From: Rickettsiales bacterium
Lineage (GTDB): Bacteria; Pseudomonadota; Alphaproteobacteria; Rickettsiales; UBA1997
Direction: 5' to 3'
Assembly: GCA_031269065.1 (NCBI GenBank)
Contig: JAIRWJ010000003.1
Span: forward strand, 1-15,519
Length of the DNA stretch: 15,519 nt
The notes beneath the pieces were generated by a model that saw only the letters and a list, made by a program, of their open reading frames with translations, was not told the DNA's origin and did no database searches. Positions within the stretch are counted from its first letter, which is position 1, and the number at the start of each line of letters is the position of its first letter. The translations under genes and the position numbers were made by a program. This document shows, one piece after another, positions 8,023 through 13,757 of the stretch.

Positions 8023-8258
8023 GGCATTATAGCGAAAATTAGCGTGGACAATTGCTATAGCCTAAAAAATATTTTTCAATAGACCCATTCTCTATGTGTA
8101 CAAGTTATTAGTTTAACTCCTATAACCTATTAACTAGTTAAGTAACTTTTATTTGACCATTGACTCTAAAACCATCGATATGTTGTTGGAGTCAAGGAGG
8201 TCGTGACAAGTTATATATTTTTAAATATTTTTTCCCCTAATTTGTTTTCTATATTTTA

Positions 8259-8286
8259 TTGCTTTTTTCTTATACTATTTTATAAT
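8259..8286 (+). promoter_or_regulatory. Promoter of tRNA-Ala
   Basis: TTGCTT (8259-8264), a 16-base spacer and a perfect TATAAT (8281-8286) end five bases before the mature tRNA. Transcription would begin at or close to the first tRNA base, leaving almost no 5' leader. An alternative -10 (TATACT, 8271-8276) lacks a matching -35. Confidence 0.5.
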
Positions 8287-8291
8287 CCTCT

Positions 8292-8368
8292 GGGGATATA
8301 GCTCAGTTGGCTAGAGCATCTGCTTTGCACGCAGGGTGTCGTGGGTTCAAGTCCCATTATCTCCACCA
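8292..8368 (+). tRNA. tRNA-Ala (anticodon UGC), CCA encoded
   Basis: The sequence folds as a full cloverleaf. The acceptor GGGGATA pairs with TATCTCC with one G-U, the D arm is AGCTCAGTTGGCTAGAGC, the anticodon loop TTTGCAC carries TGC at 8326-8328, and the T arm is GTGGG-TTCAAGT-CCCAT. Discriminator A8365 is followed by encoded CCA (8366-8368). It delivers alanine to GCN codons. In most alphaproteobacteria this tRNA sits in the 16S-23S spacer; here it stands alone, as in lineages with split rRNA operons. It abuts the lysis-like cassette at 8410. Confidence 0.97.
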
Positions 8369-8398
8369 CCAATATAGTTGGCGTGGCTACGAATCCAA

Positions 8399-8420
8399 AA
8401 ACCATCTAGCTAGAGGGTTT
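8399..8420. terminator. Near-palindrome between tRNA-Ala and the lysis cassette
   Basis: AAACC (8399-8403) and GGTTT (8416-8420) flank the perfect palindrome TCTAGCTAGA (8405-8414), with one A/G mismatch. It overlaps the last codons of the endolysin gene and lies 30 bases after the tRNA. It could end transcription from both sides, but it has no U-run and the call is weak. Confidence 0.25.
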
Positions 8421-8814
8421 CTATATGCCAAACATCGACAAATCTGTTATTTTTGATAGAGTTTCCGTCCCAGAGGGCACCAACTCTCAGATCTAGACCC
8501 AGAGTTTTTGCAACTCCATAGAATAGGCCAACTAGAAAGCAGCAATCGCTGACTGCTTCATAGTCGCAGTCATTATCCAACCAGGGAACTATGTCCAGGG
8601 CCTTGCCTTCGCAGTGTTTCGAATTCAGAGTCTTTGATTTACCTGAATTATAAAGCATTTTTTGCCTCTTGGTGGTTCTGAGACCTTCCACAACCGCGAA
8701 GTCCACAGGACTCAAACTGATAACTTTATGAGCAAGTAAATCTAGTTCCGGGATCACTGAGGTAAGTATTTGTTCGCTTTTTGCGCCAAAGAAATGTCTA
8801 CTACCACCATTCAT
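8410..8814 (-). CDS. M15-type peptidoglycan peptidase, phage endolysin-like
   Basis: The 134-residue protein resembles single-domain M15 (VanY / L-Ala-D-Glu endopeptidase) phage endolysins, which cut the peptide stems of peptidoglycan using zinc. Visible are VVEGLRTTKRQ (41-51), SKHCEGKALDIVP (65-77, zinc ligands H67 and D74) and VWHIE (128-132, ligand H130). There is no signal peptide, as expected for an endolysin released by a holin. The length is typical. It is the last gene of a tightly packed minus-strand set, five bases after the lipoprotein gene. A role in cell-wall turnover rather than phage lysis cannot be excluded. Confidence 0.8.
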   Translation of the reverse strand: MNGGSRHFFGAKSEQILTSVIPELDLLAHKVISLSPVDFAVVEGLRTTKRQKMLYNSGKSKTLNSKHCEGKALDIVPWLDNDCDYEAVSDCCFLVGLFYGVAKTLGLDLRVGALWDGNSIKNNRFVDVWHIETL

Positions 8815-8819
8815 AGATT

Positions 8820-9044
8820 TTATTCATTAAGAATTCTCAGCTGCTGATTGATATTGTAAAAGTCTATAAGCATCTGGTTGATATGATAGCTATTTATTCC
8901 GTCCAAGTCTCTGAGTAGATTTTCTTGAAATTCTCTGGAATATTCTACTGGATCTGGACAGGTGTTTATTGTAAAATTTCTACCGCAGCCCAAAACAAGA
9001 AATAGCATAATAAGTATTAACAGCAACCTAAAACTTACCTTCAC
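8820..9044 (-). CDS. Small lipoprotein, candidate outer-membrane spanin subunit
   Basis: The 74-residue product opens MKVSFRLLLILIMLFLVLGC, a signal peptide with a lipobox (LVLGC, lipidated C20). The mature part is about 55 polar residues with several Asn, Gln and Tyr. The start is GTG at 9044, which lies 17 bases inside the end of the preceding gene; overlap of this kind is typical of Rz/Rz1 spanin pairs. The lipoprotein would reach from the outer membrane to the inner-membrane partner and help disrupt the outer membrane at lysis. It lacks the Pro-rich composition of classical Rz1. The lipoprotein call is firm; the spanin role is inferred from context. Confidence 0.65.
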   Translation of the reverse strand: MKVSFRLLLILIMLFLVLGCGRNFTINTCPDPVEYSREFQENLLRDLDGINSYHINQMLIDFYNINQQLRILNE

Positions 9045-9213
9045 GCAATTTATCTTTTATTTTTCTGAGATCCTTCACCTTCTTATACCTTCGCCTATTT
9101 TTTATCTGCTCAGTGATTAGAGTTTTTTCTCCGTCTTTCTGCCCTTTCCCATAGACAACCGCTAGAATAGTAAAAACTACAATGACTGTACCTGCAAGCG
9201 TAAATAGAAACAT
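9028..9213 (-). CDS. Small single-TM protein, candidate inner-membrane spanin (Rz-like)
   Basis: The 61-residue protein has an N-terminal TM segment (about residues 2-21, FLFTLAGTVIVVFTILAVVY) followed by a highly basic, helical domain ending KLREGKF. This is the topology of an i-spanin, though the periplasmic part is shorter than usual. Its 3' end overlaps the lipoprotein start by 17 bases, and its ATG comes one base after the stop of the 41-residue peptide, so the genes are probably translationally coupled. No family is recognised by sequence. Confidence 0.6.
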   Translation of the reverse strand: MFLFTLAGTVIVVFTILAVVYGKGQKDGEKTLITEQIKNRRRYKKVKDLRKIKDKLREGKF

Positions 9214-9214
9214 A

Positions 9215-9340
9215 TCAAAATTTCCCCTTGTTTTGCCTTTTTAATTCATCTCCTATAATTATTACTGTACTGACCAATAGCCTAACTATGGTATAGAGCC
9301 CATAGATAAGAAAAATTCTGAATAGATAGACTCCGGGCAT
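9215..9340 (-). CDS. 41-residue membrane peptide in the lysis-like cassette
   Basis: This short ORF begins at ATG 9340, three bases after the stop of the holin-like gene, and ends TGA at 9215-9217, one base before the next ATG. It encodes MPGVYLFRIFLIYGLYTIVR, then a second hydrophobic stretch and a basic tail ending QNKGKF. One or two TM segments are possible. Its exact fit between two genes is the main support. It could be a pinholin, an antiholin or a regulator; no family is recognised. Confidence 0.5.
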   Translation of the reverse strand: MPGVYLFRIFLIYGLYTIVRLLVSTVIIIGDELKRQNKGKF

Positions 9341-9343
9341 ACC

Positions 9344-9643
9344 CTAATCGCCTGAATTTTGTCTGAACCTATCACTCTGGGTATCACAGATTCTTTCATT
9401 AATCTTATAGCCCTCAACTCCGAAAGTGACCACTATTCCTATCCATTTGAGCAATGTTGCTGTATTATTGGGTATATCCTTCGCGGTTACAACACTATAT
9501 GCGACTATGGATATTAGGATTACGAAGAATACATATTCCAGCACTATGCTGCTAGATTTTTCGCATCTAGAGTTCTCAAAAATATTTGGCCGTTGATTTT
9601 CTGGCGACTCAATATCTAGCCTTCTAAATTCTCTGATTCCCAT
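9344..9643 (-). CDS. Two-TM protein, holin-like
   Basis: The 99-residue protein has a polar N-terminus of about 32 residues, TM1 (about 33-52, SIVLEYVFFVILISIVAYSV), a short loop, TM2 (about 64-80, LLKWIGIVVTFGVEGYK) and a polar tail. Size, two TM segments and position upstream of spanin-like and endolysin genes fit a class II holin, which would open the inner membrane for the endolysin. Both termini would be cytoplasmic. The ATG at 9643 has only a weak ribosome site. No sequence family is recognised, so the function rests on topology and context. Confidence 0.6.
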   Translation of the reverse strand: MGIREFRRLDIESPENQRPNIFENSRCEKSSSIVLEYVFFVILISIVAYSVVTAKDIPNNTATLLKWIGIVVTFGVEGYKINERICDTQSDRFRQNSGD

Positions 9644-9661
9644 TCAATTCTTGAAATACTG

Positions 9662-9859
9662 TTAATTTTCCACTAGAAATTCTAATGTCCTGCAGCAAAT
9701 GAGGAAGTATAATTTATTCCTTTTTCCAGAAATTCCCACTTGGGAAGGGAGCTGAAATTTTCCTCCGGCTCCATAGACGTTCAGTCTCTCTTGATTATAA
9801 ATTTGATTGCTATTGTTGATATCATTTGACCGTCTTTTTTTTAGAGTATAGTCTTTCAT
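9662..9859 (-). CDS. Small hypothetical protein heading the lysis-like cassette
   Basis: The 65-residue ORF has a strong Shine-Dalgarno (AGAAGGGGG, four bases before ATG 9859) and lies 18 bases upstream of the holin-like gene in the same direction. The product is rich in Asn, Lys, Arg and Gly, with no signal peptide or TM segment (the C-terminal LYFLICC is mildly hydrophobic). I do not recognise it. It may be the tail of a lost phage structural gene or a cassette regulator. Confidence 0.4.
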   Translation of the reverse strand: MKDYTLKKRRSNDINNSNQIYNQERLNVYGAGGKFQLPSQVGISGKRNKLYFLICCRTLEFLVEN

Positions 9860-9946
9860 TAGACCCCCTTCTAAACACCCATGACTCAGTAATGCTCTTC
9901 AACTATTATTGCCCTATTGAAATGATCAGGAGATATCCATTGATAT

Positions 9947-10051
9947 ATGTCCAAATATGGTCAGGTTAAAAATCTGAAAGATAAGGAGTTTAGACTGTCG
10001 ACGGGAGTACCTCTGAGGATTAGGCATTTGCTGTACCGTAATCACAATTAA
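9947..10051 (+). pseudogene. N-terminal remnant of an IS5-family transposase
   Basis: ATG at 9947 opens a 34-residue stretch beginning MSKYGQVKNLKDKEFRLSTG. This matches the usual start of Rickettsiales-type IS5 transposases (MxKYEKIxxLxDEKFRRLTGV). It stops at 10049-10051, before the HTH and catalytic regions. The following 150 bases look like further out-of-frame decay. It separates the lysis-like cassette from the cytidylyltransferase operon. It is probably the same family as the C-terminal stub at 3656-3880. Confidence 0.6.
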
Positions 10052-10213
10052 TACACGAACGACGGTCCGGTCCAACCAAAAGACAGAAAATAAAGAAGCA
10101 GATAAGGTACTTGATGTAGCAACAATTGTTAGGTAGTTCCTTTTTGAAGTTGGCCTATTGACTAAATGAAAAAACGCTACTACCTTTGCGGGACTTAGAT
10201 TTTTCATGCTAAT

Positions 10214-11032
10214 GTGTCGAAGATAGCCATAGTAATACCGGCGCGCTATGCCTCTTCCAGGTTTCCAGGTAAACCTTTGGCGGAGATTTGTGGCAAAACG
10301 ATGCTGAGGAGAACTTATGATGTGGCGGTGCTGTCCAGCAGAGGGACAGACTGCGAAGTAATTGTCGCCACCGAAGATAAGAGAATAATGGATTTCTGTG
10401 AAGCCGAAGGCATAAGGTCAATGATGACCAGCGATAGCTGCAAAACTGGGACCGATAGAGTCTGTGAGACCGTCAGGAAGCTGAGCTATAAGCCTGAATT
10501 TATAATAAATCTTCAGGGAGATGCTCCACTAACGCCACCATGGTTTCTGACCAAAATGATAGAAAAATTCTTCGAAGATAGAGATAGGGACAGTCATATT
10601 ATGGTAACTCCAGGTTGTGTCCTGACCTGGGAAGGGTTGGATAGACTCAGAGAGAATAAAAAGACAACTCCCTTCACGGGCACAACGCTAATACTGAATC
10701 AGAAGACATCTGAAGCCATTTGGTTCTCAAAGAACATAATTCCAGCTATCAGAGATGAAAAGAAACACAGAGAGGTCAGCAAATCCTCTCCGATTATTCA
10801 GCATATAGGTCTCTATGGCTATGGCTACGATATGCTGATGAAATTCGGAAATCTGAAGGAGGGGTACTACGAGAAACTGGAGAGCCTCGAGCAGCTGAGA
10901 ATTATTGAAAATGGCTATAGGATCAAAGTAGTTCTTGTGGATTACCGAGGAAGACCATCCTCTTCGGGAGTAGATACTCCTGAAGATATAAAGAGGGCAG
11001 AGACTATAGTTAGAGAGTTTGGTGAGTTTTAA
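10214..11032 (+). CDS. kdsB: CMP-Kdo synthetase-like cytidylyltransferase
   Basis: KdsB joins CMP from CTP to Kdo, activating it for lipopolysaccharide core synthesis in the cytoplasm. The 272-residue protein has the family motifs: IPARYASSRFPGKPL (8-22), VATEDKRI, GTDRVCE, INLQGDAPL, HIGLYGY, LEQLRIIENGYRI and SGVDTPEDI near the C-terminus. It is about 20 residues longer than usual, and GDAP replaces the common GDEP, so a related acid sugar rather than Kdo is possible. The start is GTG at 10214 with no clear Shine-Dalgarno; TTGACT at 10158-10163 may be a -35 element, with a weak -10. It heads a plus-strand operon with YhcH, histidine-phosphatase and HAD genes. Its last 11 bases overlap the small ORF at 11022. 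Confidence 0.88.
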   Translation: MSKIAIVIPARYASSRFPGKPLAEICGKTMLRRTYDVAVLSSRGTDCEVIVATEDKRIMDFCEAEGIRSMMTSDSCKTGTDRVCETVRKLSYKPEFIINLQGDAPLTPPWFLTKMIEKFFEDRDRDSHIMVTPGCVLTWEGLDRLRENKKTTPFTGTTLILNQKTSEAIWFSKNIIPAIRDEKKHREVSKSSPIIQHIGLYGYGYDMLMKFGNLKEGYYEKLESLEQLRIIENGYRIKVVLVDYRGRPSSSGVDTPEDIKRAETIVREFGEF

Positions 11033-11156
11033 AAGAGGAATAGGATTACCCATTTTGTCGTTCGGCATTATCCCTTCCGCTGGGATTTGGAAAACGTTTT
11101 CTGTTGAGATGGAGTCGAACATTTTTCAAATAATAGGCTTTGGAGTGCGCCCATGA
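11022..11156 (+). CDS. 44-residue hydrophobic ORF bridging kdsB and the YhcH gene
   Basis: A GTG at 11022, inside the end of kdsB, opens a frame that runs to TGA at 11154-11156. That stop overlaps the next gene's ATG as ATGA. The product begins VSFKRGIGLPILSFGIIPSA and continues with a second mildly hydrophobic part ending IIGFGVRP. It fills the 120 bases between kdsB and the YhcH gene exactly, and overlaps at both ends suggest translational coupling. The ribosome site is weak (AGAGAG). It may be a small membrane or regulatory peptide, or a translated leader for the downstream gene. Chance cannot be excluded. Confidence 0.42.
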   Translation: MSFKRGIGLPILSFGIIPSAGIWKTFSVEMESNIFQIIGFGVRP

Positions 11157-11623
11157 TCTTCGACGACATAAAAAATATTAGAAAATATACAACCGTGAAT
11201 TCTCACCTAGGTACGGCTATAGATTGGATAGAAAGCGTAAGAACGGATGATCTGGAGGTGAAGAAGGAGTATTATTTGGATGAGAGAAACGTCTATGCCT
11301 TTCTCCAGGAATATAACACCTTCCATAGCTATGAGAAGGCATTTGAAGGCCATTTTAAATATATCGATGTCCAGTGGGTAATCTCTGGAGAGGAAATTAT
11401 GGAAGTGAAACTAATGTCCGGAGATGAGAAAGAAGATATTCCCTATGATGAGAAAAAGGATATATATAAGATCAAAACAGCTGATGAGGCAAAGATTTTA
11501 GTGCGAGAGAACAGATTTGCCCTATTTTTCCCCTGGGATCTGCACAAACCTTGTGTTAGCTGTTCCTATGGCGGTATGAAAGTCAGGAAAGTGGTCATTA
11601 AGATCAGAGTGGACGAGGAATAG
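11153..11623 (+). CDS. YhcH/YjgK/YiaL (NanQ-like) family protein
   Basis: The 156-residue protein is a cupin-fold member of the YhcH/YjgK/YiaL family (DUF386). The best-known member, NanQ, interconverts anomers of N-acetylneuraminate; YiaL and EbgC act in other sugar pathways. Diagnostic stretches are EGHFKYIDVQWVISGEE (about 65-81), FFPWDLHKPC (about 125-134) and the ending VRKVVIKI. The family's metal-binding His and Glu residues appear present (HF in GHFKYIDVQ, LHKP). The ATG at 11153 has GGAG seven bases upstream. It lies between kdsB and the histidine-phosphatase gene (10-base gap), so it may act on the sugar activated by KdsB. The true substrate is unknown. Confidence 0.88.
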   Translation: MIFDDIKNIRKYTTVNSHLGTAIDWIESVRTDDLEVKKEYYLDERNVYAFLQEYNTFHSYEKAFEGHFKYIDVQWVISGEEIMEVKLMSGDEKEDIPYDEKKDIYKIKTADEAKILVRENRFALFFPWDLHKPCVSCSYGGMKVRKVVIKIRVDEE

Positions 11624-11633
11624 GAGAGAGACA

Positions 11634-12275
11634 ATGGGTACAAAACTAATTGTCGTTAGACATGGTAATACCTTCGACAAGGGGCAGATACCCCTCAGAG
11701 TTGGGGCTAGAACCGACATACCACTATCATCCAGCGGACGGGAGCAGGCAGTCATCCTTGGCAAATATCTAAAATTATCTGGAATCAAGCCCGAAGCGGT
11801 CTTCAGCGGAGAGTTGGCCAGAACCTGGGAAACGGCAGAACTTGCTCTGGAAGAGGCGGGCGTGAACTGTAGAGTAAAGAAGCTCAAGATTTTCAACGAG
11901 ATTGACTATGGACCGGACGAGGCTAGGACCGAGGAGGAGGTTATCGCTAGAATCGGACCGGAGGCCATGGAAATGTGGAACAAATCTGCTCTGGTGCCAG
12001 ATGGATGGATTTTTGATCCGGAAGCTGCTGTGAAAAATTGGAAAGATTTTGGGACTATGTTGGAAAGCGAATATAGGGACAAGATTACTATGGTCTTCAC
12101 AAGTAATGGAATTGCCAGATTTACCCCCTATCTGACTAGTGATTTTGAGGGATTTTCCAGGGAGTTTAATATTAAAATGTCCACTGGGGCTCTCAGTATT
12201 TTTGAAAAAGATTTTTCCGAAAAGTATTGGAAGGTGACTAGCTGGAATCTGAAACCAAAAGACTGTTTACAATGA
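11634..12275 (+). CDS. Histidine-phosphatase (phosphoglycerate-mutase-like) family protein
   Basis: The 213-residue protein has the RHG motif near the N-terminus (RHGNT, R9-H10-G11, phosphate acceptor H10), phosphate-pocket R63 in SGELARTWETA, and acidic E89 in FNEID. The family removes or moves phosphate groups through a phosphohistidine. The second conserved histidine, normally in SHG, is Asn here (TSNGIARF, N158), so activity may be altered. A similar SNG form seems to occur in alphaproteobacterial relatives, from memory. A good ribosome site (TAGGAGAGAG) precedes ATG 11634, ten bases after the YhcH gene. Its place in the operon suggests a sugar phosphate substrate rather than phosphoglycerate, which is inference. 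Confidence 0.85.
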   Translation: MGTKLIVVRHGNTFDKGQIPLRVGARTDIPLSSSGREQAVILGKYLKLSGIKPEAVFSGELARTWETAELALEEAGVNCRVKKLKIFNEIDYGPDEARTEEEVIARIGPEAMEMWNKSALVPDGWIFDPEAAVKNWKDFGTMLESEYRDKITMVFTSNGIARFTPYLTSDFEGFSREFNIKMSTGALSIFEKDFSEKYWKVTSWNLKPKDCLQ

Positions 12276-12296
12276 TTAGTAACTAATGAAGTTTGT

Positions 12297-13436
12297 ATGT
12301 TATTCATTACTTTGTGTATTTTTTCGATTTTTATGGGCACAGCTAGAACTGAGGCCTCTATTCATCAAAATCTCAGTGAAATATTAGAAGATGTGGATGT
12401 TGTTATTCTGGATGCCTATGGAGTTTTTTGGAACGGAAAAAGCTTCAATAGTAATTCCAGAGAGCTAATGCGTTCCATGATGCAGAACCCTAGACTAACA
12501 GTCTACGTGCTGTCCAATGCCACTCAACTTTCTTCAGAATCCATAGAGAACTATAGAAAAAAGGAAGGGGGCGGTATAGTTCCAAATGTGCACTACCATC
12601 GCCTTATAACCTCCGGAGATTTTGTCAGATCTATCCTCCTCGAGGGTAAATTGGCTTTTAAGACCAACGCTAATCCCAAATATGTGTACCAAATGGGAAT
12701 TCCTAACAGAGCTCTTTTTGAGGGGACGAAATATACTGAAGTGGACAGCGTGGAAAAGGCCGACTTTGTCTACCTATCTGTTCCAAAACTCAATGAAGAA
12801 CAGTACAGAGCCTATTCCCGCAAAGAGCATCTTAAAGAAAGCACATCAAATTCCCATGGGAATCCTAATAGGACATGGAATAGTCTAGTAATAGATCCAT
12901 TCATGGCAGATCTGAAAAAGATAAAAAAACTTGGATTACCCATGTTATCCGCTAATCCAGACCTCACTGCCGAAGAGGCTGTTAAGAATAGTTCGGATAA
13001 GAGTTTTGTGGTAAGACAAGGTATGATAGCCCAGGCCTATAAAAAACTAGGTGGCGAAGTTAAAGAGTATGGCAAACCCGATAAGGACATATACGACATA
13101 GTTTTCGAAGATCTCAAAAGAAGAGGCAGAGAGACAGCAATGGATAGAATAGTTATGGTAGGAGATACCATAAGGACAGACATAATAGGGGCAAACAGAG
13201 CCAACATAAAATCATGTCTTTGTACAGATACCGGCGTCACAGCTAATGAAATAGACAAGCAGTTGAAGAAGAAAGTTGATAAGCTGAACAAAAAACAAAT
13301 GACCCAGGCAGACCGAAAGAAAAGAATCACAGAGCTCAGAGTTCGTGCTGCAGAGAAGCTGTTAAAAAGGGAAAATGCTAAAGCGGACTACCTGATAAAA
13401 GGTCTTTCCGTAGGCTACAGAGGCCACAAACAGTAA
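12297..13436 (+). CDS. HAD-superfamily class IIA hydrolase with probable signal peptide
   Basis: HAD class IIA motifs are all visible in this 379-residue protein: motif I LDAYGVFWNG (nucleophile D39), motif II VLSNAT (S73), motif III lysine in YGKPDKDIY (K260) and motif IV MVGDTIRTDIIGAN (D290, D295). The second motif I Asp, the usual general acid, is Tyr (D39-A-Y41). Similar W/Y forms occur in the alphaproteobacterial hypothetical IIA subgroup. The first 20 residues (MLFITLCIFSIFMGTARTEA) look like a cleavable signal, though without N-terminal positive charge. The protein may therefore be periplasmic. An overlapping ATG at 12286 in another frame also encodes a signal-like start (MKFVCYSLLC), so a frameshift near the start is possible. 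A Lys-rich insert precedes the C-terminal ADYLIKGLSV. It lies 21 bases after the phosphatase gene, so probably cotranscribed. Confidence 0.85.
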   Translation: MLFITLCIFSIFMGTARTEASIHQNLSEILEDVDVVILDAYGVFWNGKSFNSNSRELMRSMMQNPRLTVYVLSNATQLSSESIENYRKKEGGGIVPNVHYHRLITSGDFVRSILLEGKLAFKTNANPKYVYQMGIPNRALFEGTKYTEVDSVEKADFVYLSVPKLNEEQYRAYSRKEHLKESTSNSHGNPNRTWNSLVIDPFMADLKKIKKLGLPMLSANPDLTAEEAVKNSSDKSFVVRQGMIAQAYKKLGGEVKEYGKPDKDIYDIVFEDLKRRGRETAMDRIVMVGDTIRTDIIGANRANIKSCLCTDTGVTANEIDKQLKKKVDKLNKKQMTQADRKKRITELRVRAAEKLLKRENAKADYLIKGLSVGYRGHKQ

Positions 13437-13457
13437 GTAGGAGAAAGGTAAGGCTAG

Positions 13458-13757
13458 TTAGCTGCTAGAATTTTCGCCAGAATTCTGGCTGTCTCCCTCT
13501 CCCTCTAAATTTACTACTCTTATATCTCCAAGGTCTGGAATATGGAGTTTGAGGGTACCCTCAACCACGCTCCTGAGAGTAAGGGCAGCCATAGGGCAGC
13601 CTGTGCAGGTACCCTCCAGCCTTACGCTCACAGTGCCACCTTCCTTTTCATAACCTAGAAATTCAATATTACCTCCGTCCTCCAGCAGAATTGGTCTTAC
13701 CTCAGTTCTTATGATATTTCTTATCTTTTTCTCAATTTCCAAACTATCTTGTGACAC
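13458..13757 (-). CDS. NifU C-terminal-domain (Nfu-type) Fe-S cluster scaffold protein
   Basis: The 99-residue protein is a stand-alone Nfu domain. It has VRPILLEDGGNIEF (20-33) and the cluster-binding C51-x2-C54 in GTCTGCPMAALTL. Such proteins hold a [4Fe-4S] cluster on a dimer and pass it to target enzymes in the cytoplasm. Mitochondrial and most alphaproteobacterial Nfu proteins carry an extra N-terminal domain, absent here. The start is GTG at 13757 with AGGAGT eight bases upstream, inside the end of rpoH, so the two genes are probably translated in a coupled way. It is convergent with the HAD gene. A 14-base palindrome (13476-13489, GCCAGAATTCTGGC) lies in its last codons. Confidence 0.93.
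   Translation of the reverse strand: MSQDSLEIEKKIRNIIRTEVRPILLEDGGNIEFLGYEKEGGTVSVRLEGTCTGCPMAALTLRSVVEGTLKLHIPDLGDIRVVNLEGEGDSQNSGENSSS

Noticed and set aside
8199..8210. GGTCGTGACAAG resembling the 3' region of 16S rRNA
   Set aside because: The match ends after about 12 bases; flanking sequence shows no rRNA helix or anti-Shine-Dalgarno.
8088..8290. Short repeats of ACAAGTTAT and the palindrome TTAACTAGTTAA before the tRNA, considered as CRISPR or CtrA sites
   Set aside because: There are only two copies without regular spacing, and no TTAA-N7-TTAA pair; no CRISPR array is present in the window.
9926..10207. Minus-strand ORF of 93 codons with a hydrophobic stretch, beginning six bases from the kdsB start
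   Set aside because: It overlaps the plus-strand IS5-like transposase remnant at 9947-10051, uses CGG/CGT/CGA arginine codons unlike the real genes here, and leaves no room for a ribosome site or promoter. It is most likely a shadow of IS debris.
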